Positions 34,514 to 43,355 of a DNA stretch of 48,041 nt are shown here, piece by piece; positions within the stretch are counted from its first letter, which is position 1, and every line of letters begins with the position of its first letter. The stretch covers positions 79,960 through 128,000 of the forward strand of contig JAIBBX010000001.1 of NCBI GenBank assembly GCA_019694475.1, written 5' to 3'. Source of the stretch: Parachlamydiales bacterium (GTDB lineage: Bacteria; Chlamydiota; Chlamydiia; Chlamydiales; SM23-39). Below the pieces are notes generated by a model that was given only the letters and a program-made list of their open reading frames with translations, was not told the DNA's origin and searched no databases. The position numbers and the translations under genes were made by a program.

Positions 34514-35816
34514 TGTTGTGGTAATTGGATCAGGTCCTGGCGGATATGTAGCCGCGATCCGCGCTGCGCAGCTCGGACTCAAAACGGCCTGCATCGAAAA
34601 AAGCAAAACGCTCGGAGGCACTTGCCTCAACGTAGGTTGCATCCCGTCCAAAGTGCTCTTGCACGATTCGGAGCATTCTAACGATTTTGCCAAGATGATG
34701 CAGAGAAAAACGAAAGTAGTCTCCGGGTTTACAGGCGGGGTTGAATTCTTATTCAAAAAAAACAAAGTCGATTGGATCCAAGGCGCAGCCAAACTGAAAA
34801 GCCCAACATCCATTTCGGTAAATGGCCAAAATATTGAAGCGAAAAACATTATCCTTGCAACTGGATCTGAGCCTGTCTCGCTTCCGTTTTTACCGTTCGA
34901 TGAGAAAAAGATCCTCTCATCAACAGGTGCGCTCGCCCTCTCATCCGTGCCAAAGAAAATGCTGGTTGTTGGCGCAGGCGTCATTGGGGTGGAACTTGGA
35001 TCTGTCTATAAACGGCTCGGGTCCGAAGTCGTTTTCATCGAATTCCTCGATCGCATCTGTCCCGCCTTCGATCTATCGCTATCTAAAGCTTTGCTCAAAA
35101 GCCTGACAAATCAAGGAATGGTGTTCCATCTTTCTCATAAAGTAATGAAAGCGGACGGAACAACCCTCACAGTGCAAGGCCCGACAGGGGAATCGCAATT
35201 CACTGGCGATGTCATTTTAGTGGCGGTGGGTAGAAAACCCTATTCATCGGGTTTAGGTCTTGAAGAAATCGGGATTCAAAAGGATGCAAAAGGATTTGTA
35301 CAGATCGATGGCTCGTTACGGACAACGCAACCGAATATTTTTGCCATTGGCGATCTTGTGGACGGCCCTATGCTTGCTCACAAAGCTTCGGAAGAGGGGA
35401 TAGCGGCGGCGGAGATCATTGCCGGCCATCATCCTGTTATCAATTACATTGCAATTCCAAACGTTGCCTACACGCATCCAGAAGTGGCGGCAGTAGGGCT
35501 TACAGAGGAAGAAATAAAAACTCGGGGCCTTTCTTACAAAGTTTCTCAGTTTCCATTCAAAGCCAACTCTCGGGCTCGCTGCATCGATGATGAGGAGGGT
35601 TTTATCAAAATTCTTGCAGAAACAAATAGCCGGCGCATTTTAGGAGTTCATATGATTGGGCCGAATGCATCGGAGCTGATTGCTGAAGCAACGATTGCCA
35701 TCCAACTGAAAGCGACAGCCGACCAGCTCGCCGACACTTGCTTTGCCCACCCAACGCTATCTGAAGCGCTCAAAGAGGCCTCGCTTGGCCTCTTCCGCGC
35801 CCCCATCCACATTTAA
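34503..35816 (+). CDS. lpdA: Dihydrolipoamide dehydrogenase (E3)
   Basis: A 437-residue flavoprotein. The FAD motif [17 protein letters not shown] (9-25) is followed by the redox disulphide in [13 protein letters not shown] (C41 and C46). NAD binding is at [13 protein letters not shown], and the C-terminal [11 protein letters not shown] holds the catalytic base. The start is TTG at 34503, inferred from GAGG seven bases upstream and from the family N-terminus MIYDVVVIG; it overlaps the sucB stop by 11 bases. No ATG is possible near the N-terminus. In C. trachomatis lpd lies elsewhere as I recall, so its addition to the sucAB operon is a local difference. Confidence 0.95.
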   Translation: MIYDVVVIGSGPGGYVAAIRAAQLGLKTACIEKSKTLGGTCLNVGCIPSKVLLHDSEHSNDFAKMMQRKTKVVSGFTGGVEFLFKKNKVDWIQGAAKLKSPTSISVNGQNIEAKNIILATGSEPVSLPFLPFDEKKILSSTGALALSSVPKKMLVVGAGVIGVELGSVYKRLGSEVVFIEFLDRICPAFDLSLSKALLKSLTNQGMVFHLSHKVMKADGTTLTVQGPTGESQFTGDVILVAVGRKPYSSGLGLEEIGIQKDAKGFVQIDGSLRTTQPNIFAIGDLVDGPMLAHKASEEGIAAAEIIAGHHPVINYIAIPNVAYTHPEVAAVGLTEEEIKTRGLSYKVSQFPFKANSRARCIDDEEGFIKILAETNSRRILGVHMIGPNASELIAEATIAIQLKATADQLADTCFAHPTLSEALKEASLGLFRAPIHI

Positions 35817-35823
35817 ATATCTT

Positions 35824-35985
35824 TTTTCCCTGCGTCCCCTGCGCCTTCTCTGCTACCCGCGCCTCGCGGGCCCTGCGCTGATATATCTTGTCAGTGTACG
35901 AATTAACAACGCTGTTAGAGAATTATCAGCGCAGAGCCCGCGAGGCGCGGGAAGGGCGGGGGGTAGGCGCAGAGGACGCAGGGAA
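35824..35985. repeat. GC-rich inverted repeat pair, family 2, copy 2
   Basis: The left arm (35824-35897) reads TTTTCCCTGCGTCCCC to TGCGCTG with the tail ATATATCTTGTCAGT; the right arm (35926-35985) is the near reverse complement of it, CAGCGCAGAGCCCGCG to GGACGCAGGGAAA. The unit is the same as at 4644-4798, but here the CAGCGCAG ends face inward whereas there they face outward. The right arm contains extra Gs. It lies just after lpdA and may serve in its termination. Confidence 0.75.
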
Positions 35986-36013
35986 ATTATGACAATTAAA
36001 TTATTTATCCGAA

Positions 36014-36042
36014 TTTACTTTTTATTAAAATAATGATAAAAT
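36014..36042 (+). promoter_or_regulatory. Promoter of the small Inc-like gene at 36066
   Basis: TTTACT (36014-36019), a 17-base spacer and TAAAAT (36037-36042) lie in an AT-rich stretch. The start codon follows 23 bases after the -10, with GAGG (36056-36059) in between as ribosome site. Confidence 0.55.
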
Positions 36043-36065
36043 ATTGAATTACTTTGAGGTGTAAT

Positions 36066-36392
36066 ATGACTAGTTCAATAAATGATATCCATCCATCTTT
36101 CCAAGTGATAGACTCCGAACCGCCGAAACTGACCGAATGGCAGGAGCGGGTTAAAGAAATTTCTAAATGGGTTGCGACGGGACTTATTTTTGCGGCAGCT
36201 ATAGCTATAGCCGGCCTCGCCGCATTGCTTAGCTTGCATGCGGGAGGCTTGGTCGGAGTTTTCGTGGTTTCTGCCTTAATTAGCGGATTTGCGTTTGCAA
36301 CAGCATTCGTTGTTCACACTAAGGCCATGAAATTCATCGATGACTACTTCGATAAATCAGTAGCCGTGGGAGTTCCCGCAGCCGCAGGATGA
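36066..36392 (+). CDS. Small bilobed-hydrophobic (Inc-like) protein
   Basis: A 108-residue protein. A soluble N-terminus (1-34) is followed by two hydrophobic helices at about 36-57 and 61-83, separated by a short HAGG turn, then a charged C-terminal tail. This bilobed arrangement is the hallmark of chlamydial inclusion-membrane proteins, although the two-helix rule alone is not proof. The ATG at 36066 is favoured by GAGG. The last 36 bases overlap the convergent Fe-S gene. Family not recognised. Confidence 0.7.
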   Translation: MTSSINDIHPSFQVIDSEPPKLTEWQERVKEISKWVATGLIFAAAIAIAGLAALLSLHAGGLVGVFVVSALISGFAFATAFVVHTKAMKFIDDYFDKSVAVGVPAAAG

Positions 36393-36926
36393 TTTCACGT
36401 TTGGATTTGTGATCTTAAATCCAGCTCCGTGAAGGCCATCGACATAGTCAATGACGCAGCCCATAAGGCGATCAGCTGATTTATGGTGGAGGTGAATCTC
36501 GATTCCTTGCGATTCGAGGACGAGATCTCCCGGTTTCGCTTTCTCTGAATAGTCAAGAAAATATTCAAAACCGCTGCAGCCAGCTGCGCGCTCGCCAAAA
36601 CGAAGGCCCCAGCCCGCTTTTCCTTCTTCTTCAAGAATTTCCTGGTATTTTTTTGCCGCCCGCTCAGTAATGGTGACGGTATTTGGATCTTCTTTTTCTT
36701 CTAGGATCCGATTCATGCGCTTGAGGAGATCTTCGATCTCTTCATCGTCATGGCCATGGCCGTACATTCCCGCTTCAAGCGTTTCCCAGGTGGAGGCAGA
36801 ACAGCCCACGCAGTGAAGACCTGAGTTGGTCATCTCTTGGGCAAGTTTAGGACTTTTGTGAGGAAATTTTTTGAAAATTTCATCAATGGTCATATCGCGT
36901 GTAATTTTTTCTTTCATTTTCCCCAT
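36357..36926 (-). CDS. DUF1858-IscA/HesB fusion, A-type Fe-S carrier
   Basis: A 189-residue protein (if started at 36926; an ATG at 36947 adds seven residues). The N-terminal part (about 10-78) looks like the DUF1858 domain: ITRDMTIDEIF, then HCVGCSASTWETLEAGMYGHG with a CxxC pair. The C-terminal part (about 85-180) is an A-type carrier: TITERAAKKYQEIL at its start, RFGERAAGCSGFEYFL with the first cluster cysteine, and NVKSSCGCGNS with the other two. A-type carriers pass Fe-S clusters to apoproteins. The ferredoxin gene directly upstream stops at TGATG, so they are probably coupled. The fusion is unusual. Confidence 0.83.
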   Translation of the reverse strand: MGKMKEKITRDMTIDEIFKKFPHKSPKLAQEMTNSGLHCVGCSASTWETLEAGMYGHGHDDEEIEDLLKRMNRILEEKEDPNTVTITERAAKKYQEILEEEGKAGWGLRFGERAAGCSGFEYFLDYSEKAKPGDLVLESQGIEIHLHHKSADRLMGCVIDYVDGLHGAGFKITNPNVKSSCGCGNSHGY

Positions 36927-37189
36927 CAAAATTTTAGTTTTACGCATCCGCCTTTAATCCGGCATTGGCAGGCAAGCCGCTCTTTATCAAGCTCGCCCAG
37001 AAAGTCGGCCTCCGCCTCATTGAACTCAGAGAGGTTGCTCATCCCTTCCGTCACTTCGACGACGCAAGTTCCGCAAACCCCTTCTGTACAAGCAAATGGG
37101 ACGCCAGCCTGCTCGCAAGCCTCGGCAATAGGCGATCCATCAGGCAGATCTGCCTCTTCGTTATTCTCTTCAAAAATAATTTTAGCCAT
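36926..37189 (-). CDS. [2Fe-2S] ferredoxin
   Basis: An 87-residue plant-type/adrenodoxin-like ferredoxin. Four cluster cysteines are visible: C34 in FACTEG, C39 and C42 in VCGTC, and a C-terminal one in ACQCR. The order C-x4-C-x2-C then C is canonical. It could supply electrons for Fe-S cluster assembly, which fits the adjacent A-type carrier gene. Chlamydia has a related ferredoxin gene (CT059, from memory). Confidence 0.92.
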   Translation of the reverse strand: MAKIIFEENNEEADLPDGSPIAEACEQAGVPFACTEGVCGTCVVEVTEGMSNLSEFNEAEADFLGELDKERLACQCRIKGGCVKLKF

Positions 37190-37225
37190 ACTTAGTCTAC
37201 TAATTTACCCTTTAAGTCCATATTT

Positions 37226-37387
37226 TTACAAGCCGCCACCTTTAAGCATTTCTTCAACGGCCATTTTTAACGTTGTAATGCCTTCCGAGAAGCCGCAATC
37301 GACAAGAATTTGATTTAAATATGATATTTCTGTTTTTAAATAGTCAACTAAACTTTCTAATGCAGCAATTTTATTATTTGAATCCAT
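37226..37387 (-). CDS. 53-residue small protein
   Basis: A short frame with ATG at 37387, stop at 37226-37228, and GGAG ten bases upstream. The product is a helical peptide (MDSNNKIAALESLVDYLK at its start, then EISYLNQILVDCGFSEG, ending MLKGGGL) with the amphipathic look of a short chaperone-like or regulatory protein. No family known. Coding is supported by the ribosome site and the plausible residue composition in an otherwise AT-rich gap. Confidence 0.5.
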   Translation of the reverse strand: MDSNNKIAALESLVDYLKTEISYLNQILVDCGFSEGITTLKMAVEEMLKGGGL

Positions 37388-37627
37388 AATATTTTTTCTC
37401 CAATACTATTAATTTTATTACTACGATTTTAATTATACTCCCGCCCGTTTTATTAATGCAATTGCTAGTAATTATTTAGTGAAACAGAATTATTTATTTA
37501 TCTGAGTGAGTGTAATTATAAAATTAAATGTCATAACATTTTTATTCACGTTGATTAATTAAGAAAATAAGATTAAAATATTCGCGAATTAATAAATAAA
37601 ATTAAGCTAATAAAATTGGAGACGTAT

Positions 37628-39733
37628 ATGTCATCTGTAAATTTAGGAGCTGTTGATCAACAAAATATTGATTTAACGCGCATCGAAGATCAACCAGGCG
37701 CTCCAGGTTATATTGAACCTGTAGTAGAAGCTGATGCTGTAGAAGTATCTGCACCTACGCAAAAATTTGAATGGAATGTTGAGAGATTGTTTGTACACGA
37801 TCCAAAACACTCTATGGCTAGAACATGGTTTGTTCGGATCCTTTCGCTCATCGTTGGGATTCCCGTTTTACTCCTCGACTTAGGTCGAAGACTTGCATTT
37901 TCAGTTGGTCTCGTCAATGGAAAGAGCTGGAGCCTCATCGACAAAACGGCTGATGCTTGCCAAGCGATTTCAGACAAGGTGAGCGGCGTATACAGTTCGA
38001 TCATGGGAACAAAAGAATTGAGCCTTGAAGAGCAAAACGCATCCTCAAAGCAAAGAATCCATGCGCAAGCTGCCCGAATGATTGAGGGATATAATAAATT
38101 AAATGGCGGCTATTTCCATACAAATAGCAGCTTTAGCTCTCCATACGCATTGAGCGGCGAGAAGCAGGTGCACGATGCGAAACTCAAATTAGTAGAAGAA
38201 GTGAATGCATTTGTTGCTCGAAACGCTACTTCTCCGGAAGACTTCTCGGCAACTTTAGATACCGCGAAAGGAATGGTCTGGAGCTCGATTGTAGAGGCTG
38301 CGAAAGACGACTTCTATATTGCTAACAAAATTGAGCGTATTGGCGAACCGGATCTTCTTAGAGATGTAGCATTCAATGAGTTTTTGGACTCGATGAACAA
38401 GAATGTTCTTGCCGAGCAATTCGTTGAAGTAGCTAGCCGAAACGACCAATTTGCTGCTGGATTGAAAAAGGGCGTTGAAACTGCTGTTTTGACTGAATCG
38501 CAAGCTAAACAAGCGTTGGTAGTACAAGCGCAGCAAGTCTACGCGCAAGGTCTGCAAACAGGCGTGCAAGAGGCTGAAAGAGCGGTAACCCACCTTCTCG
38601 ATTCAGGAATCAAAGAGAAAATCGTGACGCGAAATGAAGCTGTAGCAATCAATCAAGGGATCCAGCCAGAAGTGGAAACTCTTGCATTAGCTGCTGCTAA
38701 AGATCTCGCTCGCGCTAATACTCCTGACAACCAAGTGAAAGTGAAACTCGTCAAGGTTTCAAAAGACTTGCAAAATGCAAAAAGATTGAAACCTGAAAAC
38801 GTCAGCCAATTCTTAACTTCTGCAGAAGCTCACGTTGCAAGAGTTAGAGACGCTCTTCAAGCCGATCAGCAAAGAGCTCAAGAAGAGGCAAATAGAGTGG
38901 AAGCTCAGAGAGTAGCTGCAGTTCAAAAAGCTGCTGACCAGCAATCTTTGCTCGGTCAATTCGAGGGAATGCTTGGACTCATTGCAAGAAAGCAAAGCCA
39001 GCTGACAGGACAATTCCTGAAGTATGATGAGATGGACAATGCTCGCCGCGAGATTGGGGAGCAATTAGAAAACATCCGAAACGCGAAAGTAGTGATCCGC
39101 GGACAGGAAATCACAGTTCTTGAAGCTGCAGCTGAATACTATGCTGCTGTGAGCTTGATTTCTAGATCTAACTTGACAGCTGTTCAAAGAAAACAGCAGA
39201 TGGATGCTTTGAGAGGCCAAGGGTTTACTCAAACAACTGTTGATCGAATCAAGGCGCTTGAAGCTCTTGAACCGAGACTGACTCAGTTGATCGATGATCA
39301 AGAAAGACTGGCTAATGAAATCGAAGCTCAGCACAACGAAATCGTTCGATTGAGAGCGGTTTACAATGTCTTCCGAAGAAATAACTTCGGCGGACTTGAG
39401 CAAGCAAACCGCAGATCGATTGTAGATCGGGAAGTCGTGATCAATAGAACGCAGAAAACGTTGAATGACCGCCACGCTCTTCTCATCGGCAGAACGGGAA
39501 TTATCGCTCGATTGAGAATTGACGAGCCTTCGGTTCCAGTCAATATCGATCCAGTTGGCAACAGACAGGAAGTTGCGGCCCTCGTTGAAGAGTTTGAAAG
39601 AATGCAGGGTGCGTCTGCTCCAGCGCTCGTAGAACCTCGTTCGACAGCTCGAAAGATCTTCGACGGCGTGACTTATCCAGTCCGAGCTCCGCTTGGCTTA
39701 ATCTATCGAGGAATTCGAAAGGTAACAGGCTAA
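37628..39733 (+). CDS. Long coiled-coil protein with N-terminal membrane segment
   Basis: A 701-residue protein. A soluble head (1-60) is followed by hydrophobic segments at about 67-96 (FVRILSLIVGIPVLLLDLG then RRLAFSVGLV), then mostly helical sequence with several coiled-coil stretches, for example around 400-470 (QADQQRAQEEANRVEAQRV) and 570-640. The C-terminus is Pro/Arg-rich (VRAPLGLIYRGIRKV). No enzyme motif. Such long helical proteins with a membrane anchor are typical candidates for host-interacting proteins. GGAG precedes the ATG at 37628, and a terminator follows. Confidence 0.78.
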   Translation: MSSVNLGAVDQQNIDLTRIEDQPGAPGYIEPVVEADAVEVSAPTQKFEWNVERLFVHDPKHSMARTWFVRILSLIVGIPVLLLDLGRRLAFSVGLVNGKSWSLIDKTADACQAISDKVSGVYSSIMGTKELSLEEQNASSKQRIHAQAARMIEGYNKLNGGYFHTNSSFSSPYALSGEKQVHDAKLKLVEEVNAFVARNATSPEDFSATLDTAKGMVWSSIVEAAKDDFYIANKIERIGEPDLLRDVAFNEFLDSMNKNVLAEQFVEVASRNDQFAAGLKKGVETAVLTESQAKQALVVQAQQVYAQGLQTGVQEAERAVTHLLDSGIKEKIVTRNEAVAINQGIQPEVETLALAAAKDLARANTPDNQVKVKLVKVSKDLQNAKRLKPENVSQFLTSAEAHVARVRDALQADQQRAQEEANRVEAQRVAAVQKAADQQSLLGQFEGMLGLIARKQSQLTGQFLKYDEMDNARREIGEQLENIRNAKVVIRGQEITVLEAAAEYYAAVSLISRSNLTAVQRKQQMDALRGQGFTQTTVDRIKALEALEPRLTQLIDDQERLANEIEAQHNEIVRLRAVYNVFRRNNFGGLEQANRRSIVDREVVINRTQKTLNDRHALLIGRTGIIARLRIDEPSVPVNIDPVGNRQEVAALVEEFERMQGASAPALVEPRSTARKIFDGVTYPVRAPLGLIYRGIRKVTG

Positions 39734-39760
39734 GAGACGCTCCTTCAAAATAAGCGTGTA

Positions 39761-39791
39761 AAAAGCCTCCAGGAAACTGGAGGCTTTTTTT
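39761..39791. terminator. Bidirectional terminator between the coiled-coil gene and adk
   Basis: The stem AAAAGCCTCCAG / CTGGAGGCTTTT has a GAAA loop and is followed by a T run (39786-39791). It lies at the convergent junction, and the A tract on the other side allows it to work for adk as well. Confidence 0.9.
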
Positions 39792-39794
39792 GTT

Positions 39795-40418
39795 TTAGTG
39801 AGCTAACAAATCGGTAAGGCCGACCAGTACATCTCGAAGGACTTCCAGCGGCTTTTGTTCGCCATTGAACCGGGAGATCAGCTTTTCGGGGTAATGCTTC
39901 AGAAGCCCGCTTGTGTCCTTCTCATAGACCTCCATGCGGGTCCTGAGGACTTTTGCGTCCATGTCGTCCAGCCTCTTTTCGATGAGGGCCCTTCTTTGAA
40001 GCCTCTTAATAAGCTCATCGATATTTTGAATCTCCAAAACGATGACCCCTTCCACTTTGATGTGCTTTTCTAAAAGAACTGCTTGACGCAAGGTCCGGGG
40101 GATGCCATCCAGGAGCAGGAGCTGCTGGGATGGGAAATAGCGGTTTGTGGCGATTAGGCCGTGGACGAAGTGATGCCAGATCTGAACCGTCACATCATCG
40201 GGCAGAAGGTGTCCTTGGCTGGCGTATGCGTGGTAGAGCTTGCCGGCGGGGGATTCGGGGGATAGACCCCTGAAAATATCCCCTGAGGATAGGTGGAAAT
40301 GGTTGCCTGCGCTGCTTAAAAACTTGCCCAGCGTCCCTTTCCCTGACCCTGGGGGGCCAAAGACAAGGACCGAACGAAATGGCTCTGTATGGCGCGGGAT
40401 TACCGAAGGTTCCTTCAT
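39795..40418 (-). CDS. adk: Adenylate kinase
   Basis: A 207-residue P-loop kinase. GPPGSGKGT (21-29) is the nucleotide loop, SSGDIFR (about 40-46) the AMP-binding start, and DGIPRTLRQA the segment that corresponds to DGFPRT. The lid is short: RALIEKRLDDMD replaces the longer zinc-type lid. It equilibrates AMP, ADP and ATP. AGGGG precedes the ATG. Chlamydiae are known to encode an adk. Confidence 0.93.
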   Translation of the reverse strand: MKEPSVIPRHTEPFRSVLVFGPPGSGKGTLGKFLSSAGNHFHLSSGDIFRGLSPESPAGKLYHAYASQGHLLPDDVTVQIWHHFVHGLIATNRYFPSQQLLLLDGIPRTLRQAVLLEKHIKVEGVIVLEIQNIDELIKRLQRRALIEKRLDDMDAKVLRTRMEVYEKDTSGLLKHYPEKLISRFNGEQKPLEVLRDVLVGLTDLLAH

Positions 40419-40550
40419 ACCCCTGGCTTATCATTTTAGATCTTTTCATTCCACCCGTTTTACTTTCTATCCCATATTTCTCTTGTCCCTAAAAAACGTA
40501 AGTTTGTAATACATAATAAAATATAAAATATATAAAATTATTTATACTAA

Positions 40551-40579
40551 TTGTTTTAAATCTAAAAAATTGATATAAT
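40551..40579 (+). promoter_or_regulatory. Promoter of the gene at 40605
   Basis: TTGTTT (40551-40556), 17-base spacer, TATAAT (40574-40579), 25 bases before the ATG. It lies in AT-rich sequence. Confidence 0.7.
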
Positions 40580-40604
40580 ATTTCTAAATTTATTTAATAA
40601 TTAT

Positions 40605-41795
40605 ATGGCGACTGCACAGATTGGAAATCTTTTCACTTTAGATGGACGCTCAGTAAGACTGGCGACAGATGGGGCGTGTTTGATTTTGAAGGGCGTATTG
40701 GTTGAGGGCAAGCTCCTGGACATCAAAATTTGGCGCAAAAGTGCGGATGGCAAGTCGATTACGGGGGAAGCTCTCAATCAACCATTGCCCCTAGATGTGA
40801 TTGTCAATGTAGCTAAAGCCGCTCAAGATCTCTTTGCCAATAGTTGCTTTCCTGGGTATAAGGATTATAAGTTATCGATCAAGAATGATGCGCCGCCAGT
40901 TTATAAAACTATCAGGCTTAAAGATGGCGTGGAAAGTCCATTAGGTCCAGATGTAAGTAAGCCAAAGGAACCTTTGCTGCGGATTCACAACTTATTGAAC
41001 AACTCGTTCAGTGCTGGCCCTCCCTTGGACGGAGCGCTTGTTAAACCAAGGTACGAAAACCCTAGCGATTGGCTCAAAGGCATCGAAAAAGAAACCGGTA
41101 AACCCAAAAAGAAAACTAAGTTCGGACCCTCTGCACCACCCAAAGGCTCTGATGATGACATCCCAGACCCACATACGGTCTTCAAAAAGAAGAAAAAAAA
41201 GACCCCAGCAAGCGACACCCCCTCGACAGGAACAAGCAGCAGTACTCCTAGCGACCCTGCGACACCATTGACTCCAGCAGCGGTGCCAGCCATGAGTGAA
41301 GAAGAGAGGCTGCAAAATCAAGGCGAACTAGAGGAGGCTGATGCTTGGACAACGCCGGTGAACCAGCGCACTGAAAAGCCCTCAATTGGCCGCGAATGGC
41401 CAGACTTCTTGAAGCTTCTAACTTATCAACAGCTCCAAAACTATTCTCAAGATCATACTAAGGGAAAGCCAAGTTCGGCGGATGCAAATGTCATTAAAGC
41501 CTATAATCTTTTCGCTGCACTCAGAAAGAAAGGAGAACACGACGATCTCTCCGGCGAAGAACAGCAAATGTTCGATTGGCTTAAAGTAATGGCCGCAAGG
41601 GTTGATCGATTTTGCAGTGATCAGCATTATGATGTTTATGTATCAGAAGCTGAAAAAGAGATGTTATTTGTTGACTGGTGCAGAGATCGAGCTGCTTATG
41701 TAATTGCCGGATATGTTGACGTTTCTTCTACGGCTTGCGATCAATTAAAACAGAGATTAGTAGCTGCTCTACTCCCGATTTCTATCGACACATAA
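40605..41795 (+). CDS. Two-domain protein with Pro/Lys-rich linker, effector candidate
   Basis: A 396-residue protein. Residues 1-115 form a small domain (IGNLFTLDGRSVRLATDGAC... ), 150-235 are low-complexity with KKKKKK and many Thr, Ser, Pro (HTVFKKKKKK, STGTSSSTPSDPATP), and 250-396 are helical and charged. No signal peptide or membrane helix. Family not recognised. No Shine-Dalgarno sequence is visible, but the promoter is close to consensus. The basic linker could be a nuclear or nucleic-acid binding segment; this is inference. Confidence 0.75.
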   Translation: MATAQIGNLFTLDGRSVRLATDGACLILKGVLVEGKLLDIKIWRKSADGKSITGEALNQPLPLDVIVNVAKAAQDLFANSCFPGYKDYKLSIKNDAPPVYKTIRLKDGVESPLGPDVSKPKEPLLRIHNLLNNSFSAGPPLDGALVKPRYENPSDWLKGIEKETGKPKKKTKFGPSAPPKGSDDDIPDPHTVFKKKKKKTPASDTPSTGTSSSTPSDPATPLTPAAVPAMSEEERLQNQGELEEADAWTTPVNQRTEKPSIGREWPDFLKLLTYQQLQNYSQDHTKGKPSSADANVIKAYNLFAALRKKGEHDDLSGEEQQMFDWLKVMAARVDRFCSDQHYDVYVSEAEKEMLFVDWCRDRAAYVIAGYVDVSSTACDQLKQRLVAALLPISIDT

Positions 41796-41830
41796 TGTTT
41801 GTTTAATTCATAATAAAATCTTTCTGATTA

Positions 41831-41859
41831 TTTAATTGTAATGCTTTTTGGGATATAAT
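41831..41859 (+). promoter_or_regulatory. Promoter of the gene at 41885
   Basis: TTTAAT (41831-41836), 17-base spacer, TATAAT (41854-41859), again 25 bases before the start codon. The following bases ATTAC match those of the promoter at 43332. Confidence 0.55.
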
Positions 41860-41884
41860 ATTACCTGGGTGATAGGGTAATATT

Positions 41885-43291
41885 ATGTCCGGGTTATCTA
41901 TTCAATTAAATAGATTCGGCGCAGGTGCGTCTAGCCTCAACCCGTCTCAAATCTACCCTCCTCACAAACAATCGACAGAAGACTCTCTAAGAAAAATTTT
42001 CGATAGGCATGTTGGAGTAGCGCCAAGCAAAGAGTTTCCTTTGCGCCTTCAGTTTAAGCCGGGAAACCCTAGCTTGAAAGCCGGCAATCAAGAAATTCCT
42101 TTGCCCAAAAGCCGCGAACTCAAGCGGGTAGGGCGAATCGTCCAGTATTACCAGAACACAGGCCACTTACCGAGGGCTTCGCTTCACCCAAACGAAGAAG
42201 CGGCAAGGATGCGGGAAAGCAAAAAATCGGTCCAATCCATCAATGAAGCCAGCATGCCCGGAAACAACGGCAACATCCTCGCAGGGATGCGTCTTGCAGA
42301 CGATACTCTATCACTCACGCGTAACGTCATGTACGCGCTCCCTGCTTTTGGCCCAAATGACTCTATAGCGAATCACTTGGGATACTATGCTGGAATTTTT
42401 TGGACTTTCTTTGCATTCCGAGAGCTCGATGATGGCATTCGAGAGCGGAAGAGATCGAAAGAAATCGGCGATTCGGAAGGATTGCGAAGAGCTCATTCGA
42501 GGTTGTTGTCGGGCGGGATCGTGTCTGCTGGATCTCTTGCCTATTTAGCAGGCAAAGTGAACGATACGTTTCAACTCACAAACGTTTCAACAGCTCTTTT
42601 GAATGCATCAAATCTACTTTTCGGGGCAGGATCTCTTCTTGCCATGGGAACTTCCATTCTTGGGGCCGTTCGGTGCGATCGATTCAATAAACGCTTAGGC
42701 GAATACCTCGATAACCCCGGAATCACAGAAAAAGAAAGAATGCAAGGCGCGATTCGATTTCTCAAGGATTCCATTTCTATTACCCCTGAGGAAAAAGAGT
42801 CAATTGCTCGGCAGATCGAAAAAGAACACCCCAATTGGACGATTGAACTGAAAGAGCAGCTGCTCTCCCAAAAACTCGCTAATTTGACCGAAGTCAAAGT
42901 AAGGTACTTAAAGCGCAGGACGAGCAACAAGAGCTTGCGGTTGATCTTAGAGCAATCAGATCAAATCCTGAAAAAATTGAATGACTCGAAATTGGTTCTA
43001 GAAGGGATCCGCGATGCAACGTTTTTGATCAATACTGTCCAAAAGGAGAGCAAGATCAAAATGACGCTTTATATTCTCGGCTTCATTGCTGCCGTCTTAA
43101 GCTTTGTGGCAATGGTTGTCGGGGCAATCACTACGGCTGCGGTTCTTCCGTTCGTTCTATACGGAATCGCAGGAACGATCTACCTCGGGATCACGATTTA
43201 TTCGATCGGGGGGATGCTCGTTGGACCGAAAGACGACCCCAAAATAGATGCGAATCCAATGCAGAACATTTCCCATTTAGCCCCTTCGTAA
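41885..43291 (+). CDS. Multi-hydrophobic membrane protein, Inc-like (member 1)
   Basis: A 468-residue protein. A soluble N-terminus (1-130) is followed by moderately hydrophobic segments at about 148-178, 208-225 and 237-262, a long charged helical stretch (270-390) that includes repeated KxxLxxKL and EKEHPNWTIELKEQLL, and a C-terminal bilobed pair at about 393-415 and 419-450. The layout matches the next gene and suggests a common family. No motif is recognised. The C-terminal pair is of the inclusion-membrane type. Confidence 0.75.
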   Translation: MSGLSIQLNRFGAGASSLNPSQIYPPHKQSTEDSLRKIFDRHVGVAPSKEFPLRLQFKPGNPSLKAGNQEIPLPKSRELKRVGRIVQYYQNTGHLPRASLHPNEEAARMRESKKSVQSINEASMPGNNGNILAGMRLADDTLSLTRNVMYALPAFGPNDSIANHLGYYAGIFWTFFAFRELDDGIRERKRSKEIGDSEGLRRAHSRLLSGGIVSAGSLAYLAGKVNDTFQLTNVSTALLNASNLLFGAGSLLAMGTSILGAVRCDRFNKRLGEYLDNPGITEKERMQGAIRFLKDSISITPEEKESIARQIEKEHPNWTIELKEQLLSQKLANLTEVKVRYLKRRTSNKSLRLILEQSDQILKKLNDSKLVLEGIRDATFLINTVQKESKIKMTLYILGFIAAVLSFVAMVVGAITTAAVLPFVLYGIAGTIYLGITIYSIGGMLVGPKDDPKIDANPMQNISHLAPS

Positions 43292-43308
43292 ATAAATATT
43301 TTAGTCCA

Positions 43309-43337
43309 TTGTTGGAGTATTTTTGGCGTGCTATAAT
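43309..43337 (+). promoter_or_regulatory. Promoter of the gene at 43356
   Basis: TTGTTG (43309-43314), 17-base spacer, TATAAT (43332-43337), 18 bases before the ATG. Confidence 0.65.
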
Positions 43338-43355
43338 ATTACTTGAGGAAAGGGT

